A DNA stretch of 30,503 nucleotides from positions 1-30,503 of the forward strand of contig CALGBY010000054.1 in NCBI GenBank assembly GCA_937886445.1. The letters are read 5' to 3'. Both the position numbers and the translations under genes were made by a program. Source of the stretch: an uncultured Clostridia bacterium. GTDB taxonomy: Bacteria; Bacillota; Clostridia; Christensenellales; Aristaeellaceae. Shown piece by piece: positions 8,377-17,068 of this stretch. Position 1 is the stretch's first letter. Each line of letters begins with the position of its first letter. The notes under the pieces were generated by a model. That model saw only the letters and a program-made list of their open reading frames with translations, did no database searches and was not told where the DNA came from.

Positions 8377-10311
8377 TCAGTAAGGGATGCGTCCATAGTC
8401 AAGCAAATGCTTTTTGTAATAGGAATCGTTCAGGTTCTGGTAGCCGATGGGACTTCCGCAGTGAATCATCATGTGATTGCCAACATAAATGCCCACATGG
8501 GTTACACCGTCCACGCTTTCTCCCATGGTACCTTCGAAAAAGACCAGATCACCGGGCTGTACTTCATCAGCACTGACTTTTCGACAAAGACTGTGAAGTC
8601 CATTTGCACCGAGACGTCCGGTGTTGTACACGCCACTGTTGGTAAACACATACGATACAAAACCAGAACAGTCAAAGGATGTTTCAGGAGAAGCACCTCC
8701 CCACACATAAGGGTAACCGATGTACTTGTTTGCTTCTTCCATCAGGGTTGCAAAGATGGGGTTGGCATCCAGCGTTTCCTGGGGAATATCGTAAAGTGTC
8801 GGATCACGAAGCGGTGTAGCATGACCACCTCGGAAGATTCCTTCCATGTTGCCATGGGTTGCCATGTACAGTGCATACATCCCCATGGTGTGATGGCTCA
8901 TGCTGACAACCGGCAGATGGGAAAGGTCCTTATTCTCCAGTGTTACATTACAAATTGTGTAAGTGTAAGGAATACTTGCTGTGTAGGAATAGCTTTCTGT
9001 TCTGCGCTGGCCGGTATCTGGATCAATCACTGTGTAGGTATCTGTCCGGGTTTCATCCCTGTACCGGATTTCTGTTTCGATGGTCTCTGTCAGATCGTAC
9101 TGGAGCTTGAAATACTTTTCAATCACCGGATAAGCCCTGTCGATATCCCAGTCTTCACCATCGTAGTAAGCGGAGATAATGGCAATCAGCACATACGGAT
9201 CATGCCAGATCTCATCCGCGTCCACATGGTATTCATCATAACCGGGGTGATACCGCTCATAGTGATTGATTTCGTCCTGCAGTTCTTTTTCTTTTGCGGC
9301 ATAAGCCCTTTCAGCGGCCCGGACATCATCTTCTTCCGCAGGATAAGTGCCGATGACGATGGATTCCAGAACAGATTGGGCAAGCGGTGTACAGGATTGA
9401 ATTGCACTCATGACAACCAGCAGCATTGCACCAAGCATACAGATCAGAAGTACCTTCGGATTCTCACGAATCTTATCAAGGACGCTCTTTGCGGCTTTTT
9501 CCGCTTTATCGGCTGCTTTCTCAGTGGTTTTTGTTGCTGTCGATCCGGTTTTTGCACTCTTGCCAGCTTTCGCCGCCGCGTATTCCTTTTTGATGGCACG
9601 TTTCTGCTGCCATCTGGAATACGGATTGGAACTGAACTGTGGATTTTCAGCCTGCTGTTTTGCCTGAAGGTAATGGATATTTGCTTTGTCCAGTTCCTTT
9701 TCGGCATGTTCAGCTTTCCGGTAGGTGTGTAGTTTGTGTGCGTGATAGGCATGATCGCCCATCTCAAGTGCGGATTCACCAGCTTTTTCTCCTTCCAGAG
9801 AAGCACTGACAGCCACATTGTCATCCTCGTTGGATGCTGCCGTTGTTCTATGCAGTTCCGTATTGACGGTTCGTGTGACCGGGTGCTGAATCTTAGAGGG
9901 TGGCTTGGCCTTGGTTTCCTCAAACTTCAGCCGAACGGTTTTCTTTTTCGCTTCATGTACCGCTTCAGTTTTCTTCCCGGAAGGCACCGAGGTGGGTTTG
10001 ACAGGAGCTGTTTCAGCTTTGACATTCGGCTTTTTCCTTGTGTTCAGGACTGCCGGCGCGGAAGGGTCTGACACGGGAATCTCCTCCGTGGAAATTGCTT
10101 CCGCGGGCTGGTGCCCATCAACAGGTGATTCAGCTTCGACTTCTTCTCTGGTAAGCTTCAGCGTGCGTTTTTTCTTCAGCTTGTTTTGAGCCTTTTCATA
10201 TTTGTCAGCGGCTTTTTCAGCCTTATGAATAGGATTGGTAAGCTCCGGGTTTTCCAGTTCTTCCTTGGTGAATTGAAGTCTGGGAGATGCCCGTTCATGC
10301 TGTTCCTTCAT
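8377..10311 (-). CDS. CD1108-family element protein with C-terminal NlpC/P60 domain
   Basis: A 644-aa protein of the CD1108 type. Residues 1-285 are basic, Lys/Ala/Glu-rich and cytoplasmic (LQFTKEELE near 12; repeats of EKAADKAEKAAK near 264-275). One membrane helix spans about 286-305 (VLLICMLGAMLLVV). A roughly 200-residue external stalk follows, and residues 515-644 form an NlpC/P60 peptidase with Cys548 (FDCSGFV), His605 (VTHVGIYVG) and His617 (MMIHCGS). It is the VirB1-like wall hydrolase of this secretion system, tethered to the membrane next to VirB4. The start ATG overlaps the stop of the 49-aa gene (TGATG), giving tight translational coupling. The stalk lacks the extra lysozyme domain seen in some relatives. 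Confidence 0.92.
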   Translation of the reverse strand: MKEQHERASPRLQFTKEELENPELTNPIHKAEKAADKYEKAQNKLKKKRTLKLTREEVEAESPVDGHQPAEAISTEEIPVSDPSAPAVLNTRKKPNVKAETAPVKPTSVPSGKKTEAVHEAKKKTVRLKFEETKAKPPSKIQHPVTRTVNTELHRTTAASNEDDNVAVSASLEGEKAGESALEMGDHAYHAHKLHTYRKAEHAEKELDKANIHYLQAKQQAENPQFSSNPYSRWQQKRAIKKEYAAAKAGKSAKTGSTATKTTEKAADKAEKAAKSVLDKIRENPKVLLICMLGAMLLVVMSAIQSCTPLAQSVLESIVIGTYPAEEDDVRAAERAYAAKEKELQDEINHYERYHPGYDEYHVDADEIWHDPYVLIAIISAYYDGEDWDIDRAYPVIEKYFKLQYDLTETIETEIRYRDETRTDTYTVIDPDTGQRRTESYSYTASIPYTYTICNVTLENKDLSHLPVVSMSHHTMGMYALYMATHGNMEGIFRGGHATPLRDPTLYDIPQETLDANPIFATLMEEANKYIGYPYVWGGASPETSFDCSGFVSYVFTNSGVYNTGRLGANGLHSLCRKVSADEVQPGDLVFFEGTMGESVDGVTHVGIYVGNHMMIHCGSPIGYQNLNDSYYKKHLLDYGRIPY

Positions 10312-10460
10312 CAGCCTTCACCGTCCTTTCCGTGCAGCGCAACCCATTGCTCGAACAATTCCTTATCCTGCTCGTCAGCGCGGGACGCTACGCAGCAGAG
10401 CGAATACATAAAGACTCCCAGGAAAGCAATCAGAAGCGCGATAACAATTTTCAGCACCAT
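10311..10460 (-). CDS. 49-aa single-pass membrane peptide
   Basis: A small gene between virB4 and the CD1108 gene. Its ATG at 10460 has an excellent site (GGAGGTAA) directly before it, and its TGA overlaps the next ATG. The product begins MVLKIVIALLIAFLGVF, a clear membrane helix of about 20 residues, then has a charged tail ending in KDGEG. Strong start signals and overlap with its neighbour argue that it is translated. Small membrane proteins next to VirB4 are often channel subunits, but this is inference. I do not recognise the family. Confidence 0.75.
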   Translation of the reverse strand: MVLKIVIALLIAFLGVFMYSLCCVASRADEQDKELFEQWVALHGKDGEG

Positions 10461-10469
10461 TTACCTCCG

Positions 10470-12872
10470 TTATGAAGCCTGCTCCGCGAGATCGGAAGGC
10501 CGGGTCGTCATGATACGGTAGAGTTTGGTATCCTTCGGGAAGTGATCCTGGAAAGGCAGGATGACGTTTCCGTAGAACAACAGACCTTCGCCGGGACCGC
10601 TCTGCGTCACATACGAAAGCTGATGGGGTGAGATGCCCAGCTTCTTTGCAAGGATTTCACGGTCGCCGGATGCCTGGTTCAGCATGCAGATATAATCGCT
10701 GTTCTCGAAGATGTTTTCGATTTCCTGACTGGCCAGCAGGTCTTTAACGTTCTGCGTAATGCCGGTAGGAATACCGCCCCATTTACGGAACCGCTTCCAG
10801 ATTTCAACCGAGTATGCCGCCGTCTGTTCTTCCTTCAGCAGCAGGTGGAATTCGTCGATGTAGTAACGGGTGGCTTTGCCTTCAGCACGGTTGGCAGTCA
10901 CGCGGCCCCAAACCTGATCCTGTACGATCAGCATGCCCAGTTTCTTCAGCGTTTTGCCCAGATCTTTGATGTCATAACAGACCATTCGGTTGTTGACGTC
11001 CACATTGGTCCTGTGGTTGAACACATTCAGAGAACCGGTGACGTACATTTCAAGTGCGGTTGCCACGCGATGTGCTTCCTTTTCATCCATCGCCAGGAGC
11101 GCCTTGTACAGGTCCTCCATGATCGGAATGTTTTCCGGTACCGGATCATTCAGATACGGCTGATAGATGATGCGGACAGCACGGTCGATAACAGTCTTTT
11201 CGATAGGCTGCAAACCGTCTCTGCCACCGACAATCAGTTCGCATACGGAGAGAATGAAGTCGGATTTCAGGGAAAGCGGATTCTCGTCCTCGCTGTAATT
11301 GAGGTTGATATCCATGGGATTGATGTAGTTGGTACTCGTAGGAGAAATCTTGATCATCTGACCGTGGAAAGCCTCGACCAAAGGTCCGTATTCACCTTCA
11401 GGGTCGCAGATGATCACATCGTCCATCGTGACCAACATTACATTGCTGATTTCGCGTTTACCGGCAAAAGATTTACCGGAGCCTGGAGTACCAAGGATCA
11501 GACCGTTGGGGTTCTTCAGCCACTTTCTATCCACCATGATGATGTTGTTGGAAAGTGCGTTCAGCCCTCCGTACAAGGCTTCGGGGCTGGTCTGGAAAAG
11601 CTCCTGGGTCGTAAAGGGTACAAAAATAGCGGTGGACGATGTAGTCAGTCCCCGCTGAATGTTGACTTTGTTCAGTCCAAGAGGCAGGCAGGAAATCATG
11701 CCGTCCTCCTGCTGAAAGTCGAGAGGGATCAGCTGGCAGTTGTGCTGCTGGGCAAGGCTCTGCGCCTGCTTCACATTCAATGTCAGCTGCTTTTTGTTAT
11801 CGGCGGTATTGAGAATCAAGAAAGTCAGCAGGAACATTCTTTCATTTCTGCTCTGCAGATCCTCCAGAAGTTTCTTTGCTTCGCCACCATAGGTGGCCAG
11901 GTCGCTGGGGATGATATCCATATCATAACCGGAGCGGACTGCCTTTTTCTGTTCCTCTATCTTCATCTTGTCCAGATCCGTGATCTTACGCTTTACATCC
12001 TTGATGGCAGCGGTTTGGTCAATTGCCTGAATATGCAGGCTGACGATCAGACTGCTTTCCATCGCAAGGAAATCAGCAAGCGCACGGTCGTTCAGATCGG
12101 ATGCGAGAATGGAGAAGAAGGAAACTTCGCCCTGCTTGCTGCCCATGCCGAAATTGTTCTTGTCATGAAAATCAAAGCTCGAAGGAGCGACGAAATCCTT
12201 GGTGGACAATCCGGTAGGAGCAAGCCATTTCCAGTCGAACTGGAAAGGTGCGTGGGTGTCCATATGGAACATATCATGAATCAGTTTCAAACGTTCCTTT
12301 CCGTCAAGCGGGCTTGCAGCAACACCCAGTCGTTTGAAATTGTTCAGCAGATCAATCTCAATCCGTTCCAGCCGGGGCTTCGCGGTTTTGATGTTTTCTG
12401 CTTCAACGCCGAAAGTAATGAACTTAGTCTTGGTCAGACCGTTATTGCCTTTGGCAAGCTGATTCTGAAGCATCTGCGCGTATTCCTGCCGGACATCATC
12501 GAATCCGTCATCACGATCCGGAATGATGATGCTCTGTTCAAAGCTTTCGGCGCTGGCTGTCAGATTCAAAAAGGAAAACTGAAGATGGATACTGGAATCG
12601 AAATAGTTCAGGAAATCACACCAGCCCTCAAAGATACTGGTTTTGTCATCGTTCTGTGCAAGCTGATAATTGATATCCTGGAACTGTATAGTCTTGGTGA
12701 AATAGTTGTCAGTGATCTGGCAAATGCCGTCACGCCACATTCGCTGATACGGAATGGTCTGCTGGGCAGTCATGACGCCTTTTTTCTGCTGCTGACGGTT
12801 CTTTTCCATCAAAGCGGCAAGCTGTTTTTTTTCAGCGCGTGTCAGCTTGATCTTTTCCTTTGTTTTTGCCAT
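10470..12872 (-). CDS. VirB4-family conjugation ATPase
   Basis: An 800-aa ATPase that energises assembly of the type IV secretion channel at the inner face of the membrane. Walker A is GTPGSGKS at about 461-468 (inside NGLILGTPGSGKSF). A Walker B-like acidic segment is seen in RYYIDEFHLLL, followed by the conserved WGGIPTGITQNV. The N-terminal third is the less conserved VirB4/TraC domain, with a basic, helical first 35 residues. The length is typical. The start ATG 12872 lies inside the end of the PrgI gene (41-nt overlap) and only a weak AGAGG is present, so translation is probably coupled to PrgI. Confidence 0.96.
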   Translation of the reverse strand: MAKTKEKIKLTRAEKKQLAALMEKNRQQQKKGVMTAQQTIPYQRMWRDGICQITDNYFTKTIQFQDINYQLAQNDDKTSIFEGWCDFLNYFDSSIHLQFSFLNLTASAESFEQSIIIPDRDDGFDDVRQEYAQMLQNQLAKGNNGLTKTKFITFGVEAENIKTAKPRLERIEIDLLNNFKRLGVAASPLDGKERLKLIHDMFHMDTHAPFQFDWKWLAPTGLSTKDFVAPSSFDFHDKNNFGMGSKQGEVSFFSILASDLNDRALADFLAMESSLIVSLHIQAIDQTAAIKDVKRKITDLDKMKIEEQKKAVRSGYDMDIIPSDLATYGGEAKKLLEDLQSRNERMFLLTFLILNTADNKKQLTLNVKQAQSLAQQHNCQLIPLDFQQEDGMISCLPLGLNKVNIQRGLTTSSTAIFVPFTTQELFQTSPEALYGGLNALSNNIIMVDRKWLKNPNGLILGTPGSGKSFAGKREISNVMLVTMDDVIICDPEGEYGPLVEAFHGQMIKISPTSTNYINPMDINLNYSEDENPLSLKSDFILSVCELIVGGRDGLQPIEKTVIDRAVRIIYQPYLNDPVPENIPIMEDLYKALLAMDEKEAHRVATALEMYVTGSLNVFNHRTNVDVNNRMVCYDIKDLGKTLKKLGMLIVQDQVWGRVTANRAEGKATRYYIDEFHLLLKEEQTAAYSVEIWKRFRKWGGIPTGITQNVKDLLASQEIENIFENSDYICMLNQASGDREILAKKLGISPHQLSYVTQSGPGEGLLFYGNVILPFQDHFPKDTKLYRIMTTRPSDLAEQAS

Positions 12873-13230
12873 ACAGGATCATGTTCGCCTCTTTTCTGTT
12901 GCGTACACTGCGGTCGATAGCAGCGTAGAAGTTATCTGTCTGATAGGGTCTCGTCTTCGGTCGAAGAAAGCGTGATTCGATAAAGTGCTTCATTACGACT
13001 TCAAGGTGCTGACCGTTCTTTTCGTACATGGCGAAAAGGAAAAACGGGAGCATCAGCACGATCATCAGAAGCGTTGCAGCACTGGTGCCGATGCTGTCCT
13101 TGACCAGGAAGAACACAGGAACACCGATGACAGCACCAAGACCGAAGCAGATCACCTGACGCTTGGTCAGATTGAAAATGAATTTGGATTTGACTTTTGT
13201 CAGATCCTTGGGTACGGGTACATAGGCCAT
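12832..13230 (-). CDS. prgI: PrgI-family membrane protein
   Basis: A 132-aa protein, the VirB3-like partner of VirB4 in Gram-positive systems. It starts at ATG 13230 behind GGGAGGTAA. The order is a conserved basic N-terminus (YVPVPKDLTKVKSKFIFNL), two membrane helices at about 30-45 (CFGLGAVIGVPVFFLV) and 52-70 (AATLLMIVLMLPFFLFA), then a cytoplasmic tail with RPKTRPYQTDNFYA. It directly precedes and overlaps virB4, the usual order. It belongs to the PrgI family named after pCF10. Confidence 0.92.
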   Translation of the reverse strand: MAYVPVPKDLTKVKSKFIFNLTKRQVICFGLGAVIGVPVFFLVKDSIGTSAATLLMIVLMLPFFLFAMYEKNGQHLEVVMKHFIESRFLRPKTRPYQTDNFYAAIDRSVRNRKEANMILYGKNKGKDQADTR

Positions 13231-13263
13231 TGCTTTACCTCCCTTGGTGCCTTCGGTCGTTTG

Positions 13264-13461
13264 TTATGAGTATCCGGGAAGGCTTGCAGGAAACAGATTT
13301 GCCGAAAAGGAGATTCCTTCTGCACTGATCCCTGCTGCCTTGCCGTTTGGGTTTTCTGTTGCGCAGCCGGTGGGGTTCCTTGTAAGAACGCGCATTGCAT
13401 CCTTTCGGATGGTTGTAACGGAAATCTTTCGTTGCTTATCACCTCGCAGATCAATGGGCAT
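13264..13461 (-). other. Possible small ORF in the trbL-prgI gap
   Basis: The 220-nt gap after the trbL-like gene is unusually long for this operon and contains a 65-codon frame beginning at ATG 13461, which overlaps the trbL stop. A better internal start is ATG 13395 with AAAGG 5 nt upstream (MRVLTRNPTGC), giving 43 aa. The product has no membrane segment or known motif. A short inverted repeat (AAGGA-GAT-TCCTT) lies near 13308-13320. From memory, short ORFs with an NPTGCATENP-like string recur in gut Firmicutes, so this may be an interspersed repeat and not a gene. Low confidence. Confidence 0.3.
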
Positions 13462-14320
13462 TGAACACAGACTTCGCAATGCTGCTTGTCTTGAACATGG
13501 TGAAGCAAAGCAGAACCGTGTATCCGATACAGGTCCACAGAGCCGCGCTGACATCCGAATCCACCGTAATGGTATTGACCAGTACGGCATAAATCGCAAC
13601 GCAGACCATGATCAGGAATGCCTGGAAACCAAGCGCAAACAGAGAACGAAGGTAGTTCTGACCCAACTGGCCCCATTCATGATTTGCCATGGTAGCCATG
13701 GGAATGGGCGCTACAGAGGTGACCATATAGATTTCGATCATACGGCCATACACAACGATGAAAATGCAGATGCTCAGCACCCACGCGATGATACCCATCA
13801 GCGAAGATTGGAACCAAAGCCCGAACAACGGACCGATATCCATCTCCATGAGCTTTGTTTCCATGTTGCCAATCAGTGTTGCTACATCAATGGCTGTATC
13901 TCCGACAATCACGCCGGATGCCTGATTGACCACATTTTGCGCGACATCGAACACACCCATGACGATGTTCCATGTATTGGTGACGATGAGAACAGCAGCA
14001 AAGGTCTTGAAGATCCACTTGAAGAAAACGAAGGTATCAAAGTCGTGCATGTTATTCCGATCAATCAGCATCTGAATCAGTTCCAGACACATGACGATGG
14101 TCAGAATAATTCCGGCGATGGGAACCACCACATTTTCCGAAAGATTCTGAATCATACTGAAAATACTGCCGTTCCAGCCTTGCGGGGTTGTCCCGACTGT
14201 GGTTGCTACATCTGCAACACGGGTATTGATACTGTCGAACAAGCCGGACAGATTACTTACAATGCCTCCGACCAGCAGCTCCTTGAGCCACTCCGTTATT
14301 TTGTCCCAGATAAAGTTCAA
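13451..14320 (-). CDS. TrbL/VirB6-like (CD1112-type) channel protein
   Basis: A 289-aa polytopic membrane protein starting at TTG 14320, with AAGGAGG 9 nt upstream. It starts with an amphipathic segment (FIWDKITEWLKELLVGGIV). About six hydrophobic helices follow, including NVVVPIAGIILTIVMCLELIQ (seen in two parts near 85-105), FKTFAAVLIV, GIIAWVLSICIFIVVYG, AFLIMVCVAIYAVL and CIGYTVLLCF. Size, position between Maff2 and PrgI, and helix pattern fit the VirB6/TrbL-like inner-membrane pore proteins annotated as CD1112 family in Clostridia ICEs. Confidence 0.87.
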   Translation of the reverse strand: MNFIWDKITEWLKELLVGGIVSNLSGLFDSINTRVADVATTVGTTPQGWNGSIFSMIQNLSENVVVPIAGIILTIVMCLELIQMLIDRNNMHDFDTFVFFKWIFKTFAAVLIVTNTWNIVMGVFDVAQNVVNQASGVIVGDTAIDVATLIGNMETKLMEMDIGPLFGLWFQSSLMGIIAWVLSICIFIVVYGRMIEIYMVTSVAPIPMATMANHEWGQLGQNYLRSLFALGFQAFLIMVCVAIYAVLVNTITVDSDVSAALWTCIGYTVLLCFTMFKTSSIAKSVFNAH

Positions 14321-14343
14321 GAGAGCATTCCTCCTTCCGCGCC

Positions 14344-14365
14344 GCCTCCCGTGTTACCGGGAGGC
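14344..14365 (-). terminator. Perfect hairpin in the Maff2-trbL gap
   Basis: An 8-bp perfect stem (GCCTCCCG / CGGGAGGC) with a 6-nt loop between the Maff2 stop and the trbL ribosome site. No T-run follows on the minus strand, so it is more likely a stabilising or processing hairpin protecting the Maff2 transcript than a terminator. Confidence 0.45.
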
Positions 14366-14379
14366 AGCAGGTTCTGTCG

Positions 14380-14595
14380 TCAGCCGAAAAGACCGGACAG
14401 GAGAGGAATCAGGGTGGTACCGATCAGGGCAACGCCGGCACCCGCCATCAACTGTTTGATACCCTGGGATTTCGCACCGGGGTTATCGTTACCGTAACCT
14501 TCGAGCAGGTTCACAATGCCCCAAATGCCAAGACCGGCACCGATGGCAACAACGAGGGTCTGCAGTACGTTTACTGCGGAGTTGAAAAAAGCCAT
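14380..14595 (-). CDS. Maff2-family small membrane protein
   Basis: A 71-aa protein with ATG 14595 behind GGAGGTAAG. Two hydrophobic helices, about 9-28 (VLQTLVVAIGAGLGIWGIVN) and about 50-68 (AGAGVALIGTTLIPLLSGL), flank a short polar loop (EGYGNDNPGAKSQG). This matches Maff2 proteins of Clostridia ICEs. The size and hairpin topology resemble VirB2-type pilins of other type IV systems, which is an inference. It sits between the VirD4 and TrbL-like genes as expected. A hairpin follows its stop. Confidence 0.92.
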   Translation of the reverse strand: MAFFNSAVNVLQTLVVAIGAGLGIWGIVNLLEGYGNDNPGAKSQGIKQLMAGAGVALIGTTLIPLLSGLFG

Positions 14596-14625
14596 ATACT
14601 TACCTCCAAATAATGTTTTGTCGTA

Positions 14626-16500
14626 TTAGAAAAGGCCGCCGTCATCGGCAGCCTCTGTCAGTTCGTCTTCCGTGTCATCCGGGAACAGTTCGTCATCGGG
14701 TTCATCGCCCAGATTAATTTCGTATGTCGTATACTCGTCATCCGGCTTGAGTGTCAGTTTGTGTGACAGGAATTTTTCGATATTGAAGATGTTCTTCGGA
14801 TTATCATCGGAGAGGAACCTGTAGTTGGGATGTTGGGTAATATCGTATTTGTCTGAGAAAAAAGGACGAACACCGCGCAGCTGAAGGATGCATTTGTCAC
14901 CCTTCATGACTGCGAGTTCGTCCATGGTCATCAGAGATTTGCCCAGCTTCTGATAGTTCAGACTGTGGGAAACCTCCCGTCCGCGGCTTTCGCCTGTGTT
15001 GTAGGTATCGATTGTTTCCTTGCCGAGGAGTTCTTCCATTTCCTTCAGCGTAGTCTTTTCCTTGCCGCCCAGGAACAACAGCGTATCGCAGTTGCCCACG
15101 ATGGTGTCCGCGTTATCCTTGTACAGTGATTTCAACTGACTCTGTGCCTGAAGCACAATGCAGGCTGAAATCTCACGGCTTCGGATCGTAGCGATCAGCT
15201 TATCGAAGTTTGGGATCTGGCCGATGTTGGCAAACTCATCGATCAGGCAGCGTACATGAATCGGAAGCCTTCCGCCGTACACATCATCAGCCTTTTCGCA
15301 GAGCAGATTGAACATCTGAGAGTACACCATGCTGATAAGAAAGTTGAAACTAGCGTCCGTATCGGACATGATCAGGAATAAAGCTGTGCGCCTGTCACCG
15401 ATGGTGTCCAGTTCCAATTCGTCATAGGATGTGATCTCCCGAAGCTCCGCAATATCAAAGACCGCGAGGCGGGCACCGCAGCTCACCAAAATGGACTTCG
15501 CAGTCTTGCCGGCAGCAAGCTTGAATTTCGCGTATTGGCGTACTGCAAAGTGCTGTGGATCTTTCTGTTTCAACTTTTCAAACAGAATATCAACGGGATT
15601 CTGAAAGTCCTCGTCATCTTCTCTGGTCTCCATGCTGTTCAGCATTTCGATCAGCGTATTGAAATTCTGTTCCCGTTCCGGTGCTTCATAATGGATATAT
15701 CCGACCAGCGCGGTATAGAGCAGCGTTTCAGCCTTCACCCAGAAGTCATCACCACCTTTTCCTTCGCCTTTGGTATTGGCGATCAGGGTCGTGACGAGCT
15801 TTAGAATATCCTTTTCACAGTGGATATAAGCGAAGGGGTTATAGTGCATGCTCTTTTTGAAGTTGATCGTATTGAAGATCTTGATGTTATATCCGCATCG
15901 TTTCAGCAGTTTGCCTGTCTCCAGAACGACTGTCCCTTTCGGATCAGTGACGACAATGGAATATCCTTTGCCTTTTCCGTCCTTGGTTGCCTCCGGAGGC
16001 AGGCACTGCATGATGTTCGGCTTGATGAAGAATCGGGTTTTACCGCTGCCGGAACCGCCGATGACGATGATGTTCTTGTTTCGGCTATAGGTGGGACCGG
16101 CACTGCTTCGGCTGTTCATGGTCAAGCTTTCTGTTTTTGTGAGTATTGCGTTGTTCCAGGGATCTTTATCCATGAAAGGAACAATGTCCTCATGCTTGCC
16201 CCAACGAGCTGAACCGTATTCCTCGTTATGACGGTACTTTTTTGCGTTCTTGCTCTTGGCAACAACAGCGAGCTTCAGCAAGCCGCCACACAGGATACCA
16301 ATCAGCAGATCGAAAGGGTCAAAGCTGGGCAGCAGATTTTGAAACGCTGCCGTAAATCCATCCCCGATATGAAGAACCTTTTCAGACATCGACAAGCCTT
16401 CAGCCAATCGCCATGTCTGACCAAGCTTCGTTGCAAACAGACCAATCAGAAAATACGGAAGGTTGAGGATGATCAGTTTCTTGATTTTGTCTGCTTTCAT
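14626..16500 (-). CDS. VirD4/TcpA-type coupling protein (PcfC-like)
   Basis: A 624-aa hexameric ATPase that brings the relaxase-DNA complex to the channel. Two membrane helices lie near residues 8-27 (LIILNLPYFLIGLFATKLG) and 62-80 (PFDLLIGILCGGLLKLAVV). Walker A is GGSGSGKT at about 148-155 and Walker B is in RCLIDEFANIGQIP, followed by the coupling-protein string STIRSREIS-like (ATIRSREISACIVLQAQSQL in two parts). The C-terminal 30 residues are strongly acidic. ATG 16500 overlaps the TGA of pcfB (ATGA) with GGAG 8 nt upstream. The adjacent PcfB partner supports assignment to the PcfC/TraG group. Confidence 0.95.
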   Translation of the reverse strand: MKADKIKKLIILNLPYFLIGLFATKLGQTWRLAEGLSMSEKVLHIGDGFTAAFQNLLPSFDPFDLLIGILCGGLLKLAVVAKSKNAKKYRHNEEYGSARWGKHEDIVPFMDKDPWNNAILTKTESLTMNSRSSAGPTYSRNKNIIVIGGSGSGKTRFFIKPNIMQCLPPEATKDGKGKGYSIVVTDPKGTVVLETGKLLKRCGYNIKIFNTINFKKSMHYNPFAYIHCEKDILKLVTTLIANTKGEGKGGDDFWVKAETLLYTALVGYIHYEAPEREQNFNTLIEMLNSMETREDDEDFQNPVDILFEKLKQKDPQHFAVRQYAKFKLAAGKTAKSILVSCGARLAVFDIAELREITSYDELELDTIGDRRTALFLIMSDTDASFNFLISMVYSQMFNLLCEKADDVYGGRLPIHVRCLIDEFANIGQIPNFDKLIATIRSREISACIVLQAQSQLKSLYKDNADTIVGNCDTLLFLGGKEKTTLKEMEELLGKETIDTYNTGESRGREVSHSLNYQKLGKSLMTMDELAVMKGDKCILQLRGVRPFFSDKYDITQHPNYRFLSDDNPKNIFNIEKFLSHKLTLKPDDEYTTYEINLGDEPDDELFPDDTEDELTEAADDGGLF

Positions 16501-16985
16501 CGCACGATCTCCTTGTTCTTCTCGCGGTTTTTGCCCTGTCCGGGAAGAATCGCCTTGATCTGTTCAAGCAGTTTGTGAATGGAAGGACGTTCATCCTTCT
16601 CGATGCCGGTAACCTTCTGTGTGTATTCCTGAAAAGCCTGAATGATCGCATCCTCATCACGACCTTTGAAAAACAGCATGTAACGTGATTTGCCGTTTTC
16701 ATCCACGGTTTTCTTGATGGCATAATCCACACCGTATTTCCGTGCTACCCGGTCAAAGTCCCGGACGCTTTCATCATCGCTCAGATCAATAGCTTTCACA
16801 CCTTGATTCTGACCGATCAGTTTCTTGACGGACTGTTTACCTTTGGGCTGAACACTCTGATGCTTTTGAATCTTGTTCTTAGTATGACGCAGAAAAGCAG
16901 AACAGGCTTTTGCCAGCGTTCTGGCAGAAAATTTACTGCCGTTGACAATTAGGGTAACTGTTTTGTTTTCAAGCTCTTCCTGCAT
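16497..16985 (-). CDS. pcfB: PcfB family protein (DUF3801)
   Basis: A 162-aa soluble protein with ATG 16985 behind AGGAGG (6 nt). DUF3801/PcfB features are visible: an N-terminal segment KFSARTLAKACSAFLRH, the GVKAIDLSDDESVRDFDRVARKYGVDYAI block near 80-110, and the FFKGRDEDAIIQAFQEY block near 125-145, then a basic tail. In pCF10, PcfB binds the coupling protein PcfC and the relaxase; here the gene overlaps the coupling-protein gene by 4 nt, consistent with the same role. It is the first gene after the pilin cassette terminator. Confidence 0.92.
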   Translation of the reverse strand: MQEELENKTVTLIVNGSKFSARTLAKACSAFLRHTKNKIQKHQSVQPKGKQSVKKLIGQNQGVKAIDLSDDESVRDFDRVARKYGVDYAIKKTVDENGKSRYMLFFKGRDEDAIIQAFQEYTQKVTGIEKDERPSIHKLLEQIKAILPGQGKNREKNKEIVR

Positions 16986-17056
16986 TGAATCCCTCCTGAA
17001 TCAGATTGAAAAAGGAGATGCCAGGGCGGCACCTCCAAACGGTGAAGAAAGTACAT
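16949..17056 (-). other. Possible 35-aa leader ORF spanning a terminator
   Basis: After the pilin stop there is a perfect AAGGAGGT followed 6 nt later by ATG 17056 (a second, out-of-frame ATG lies at 17061). The frame encodes 35 aa beginning MYFLHRLEVPPWHLLF, runs straight through the terminator hairpin at 17009-17036 and stops inside the 5' end of pcfB. There is no recognisable protein family. The quality of the ribosome site, not the peptide, is the reason to list it; it may be a leader controlling read-through or a chance ORF. Confidence 0.3.
17009..17036 (-). terminator. Intrinsic terminator between pilin cassette and pcfB
   Basis: Nine-base-pair stem GGAGGTGCC / GGCATCTCC (one G-U pair), 5-nt loop, then TTTTT on the minus strand. 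This is a convincing Rho-independent terminator separating the surface-protein genes from the secretion genes, unless it is bypassed. Confidence 0.75.
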
Positions 17057-17068
17057 TGCATGACCTCC

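Noticed and set aside
10845..12920. Long 691-aa plus-strand ORF
   Set aside because: It is exactly antisense to the virB4 gene, which has unambiguous motifs; the plus frame has no recognisable domain or ribosome site and reflects codon bias.
13200..13676. 158-aa minus-strand ORF across the trbL-prgI junction
   Set aside because: It overlaps the trbL-like and prgI genes in another frame and has no start signal or domain.
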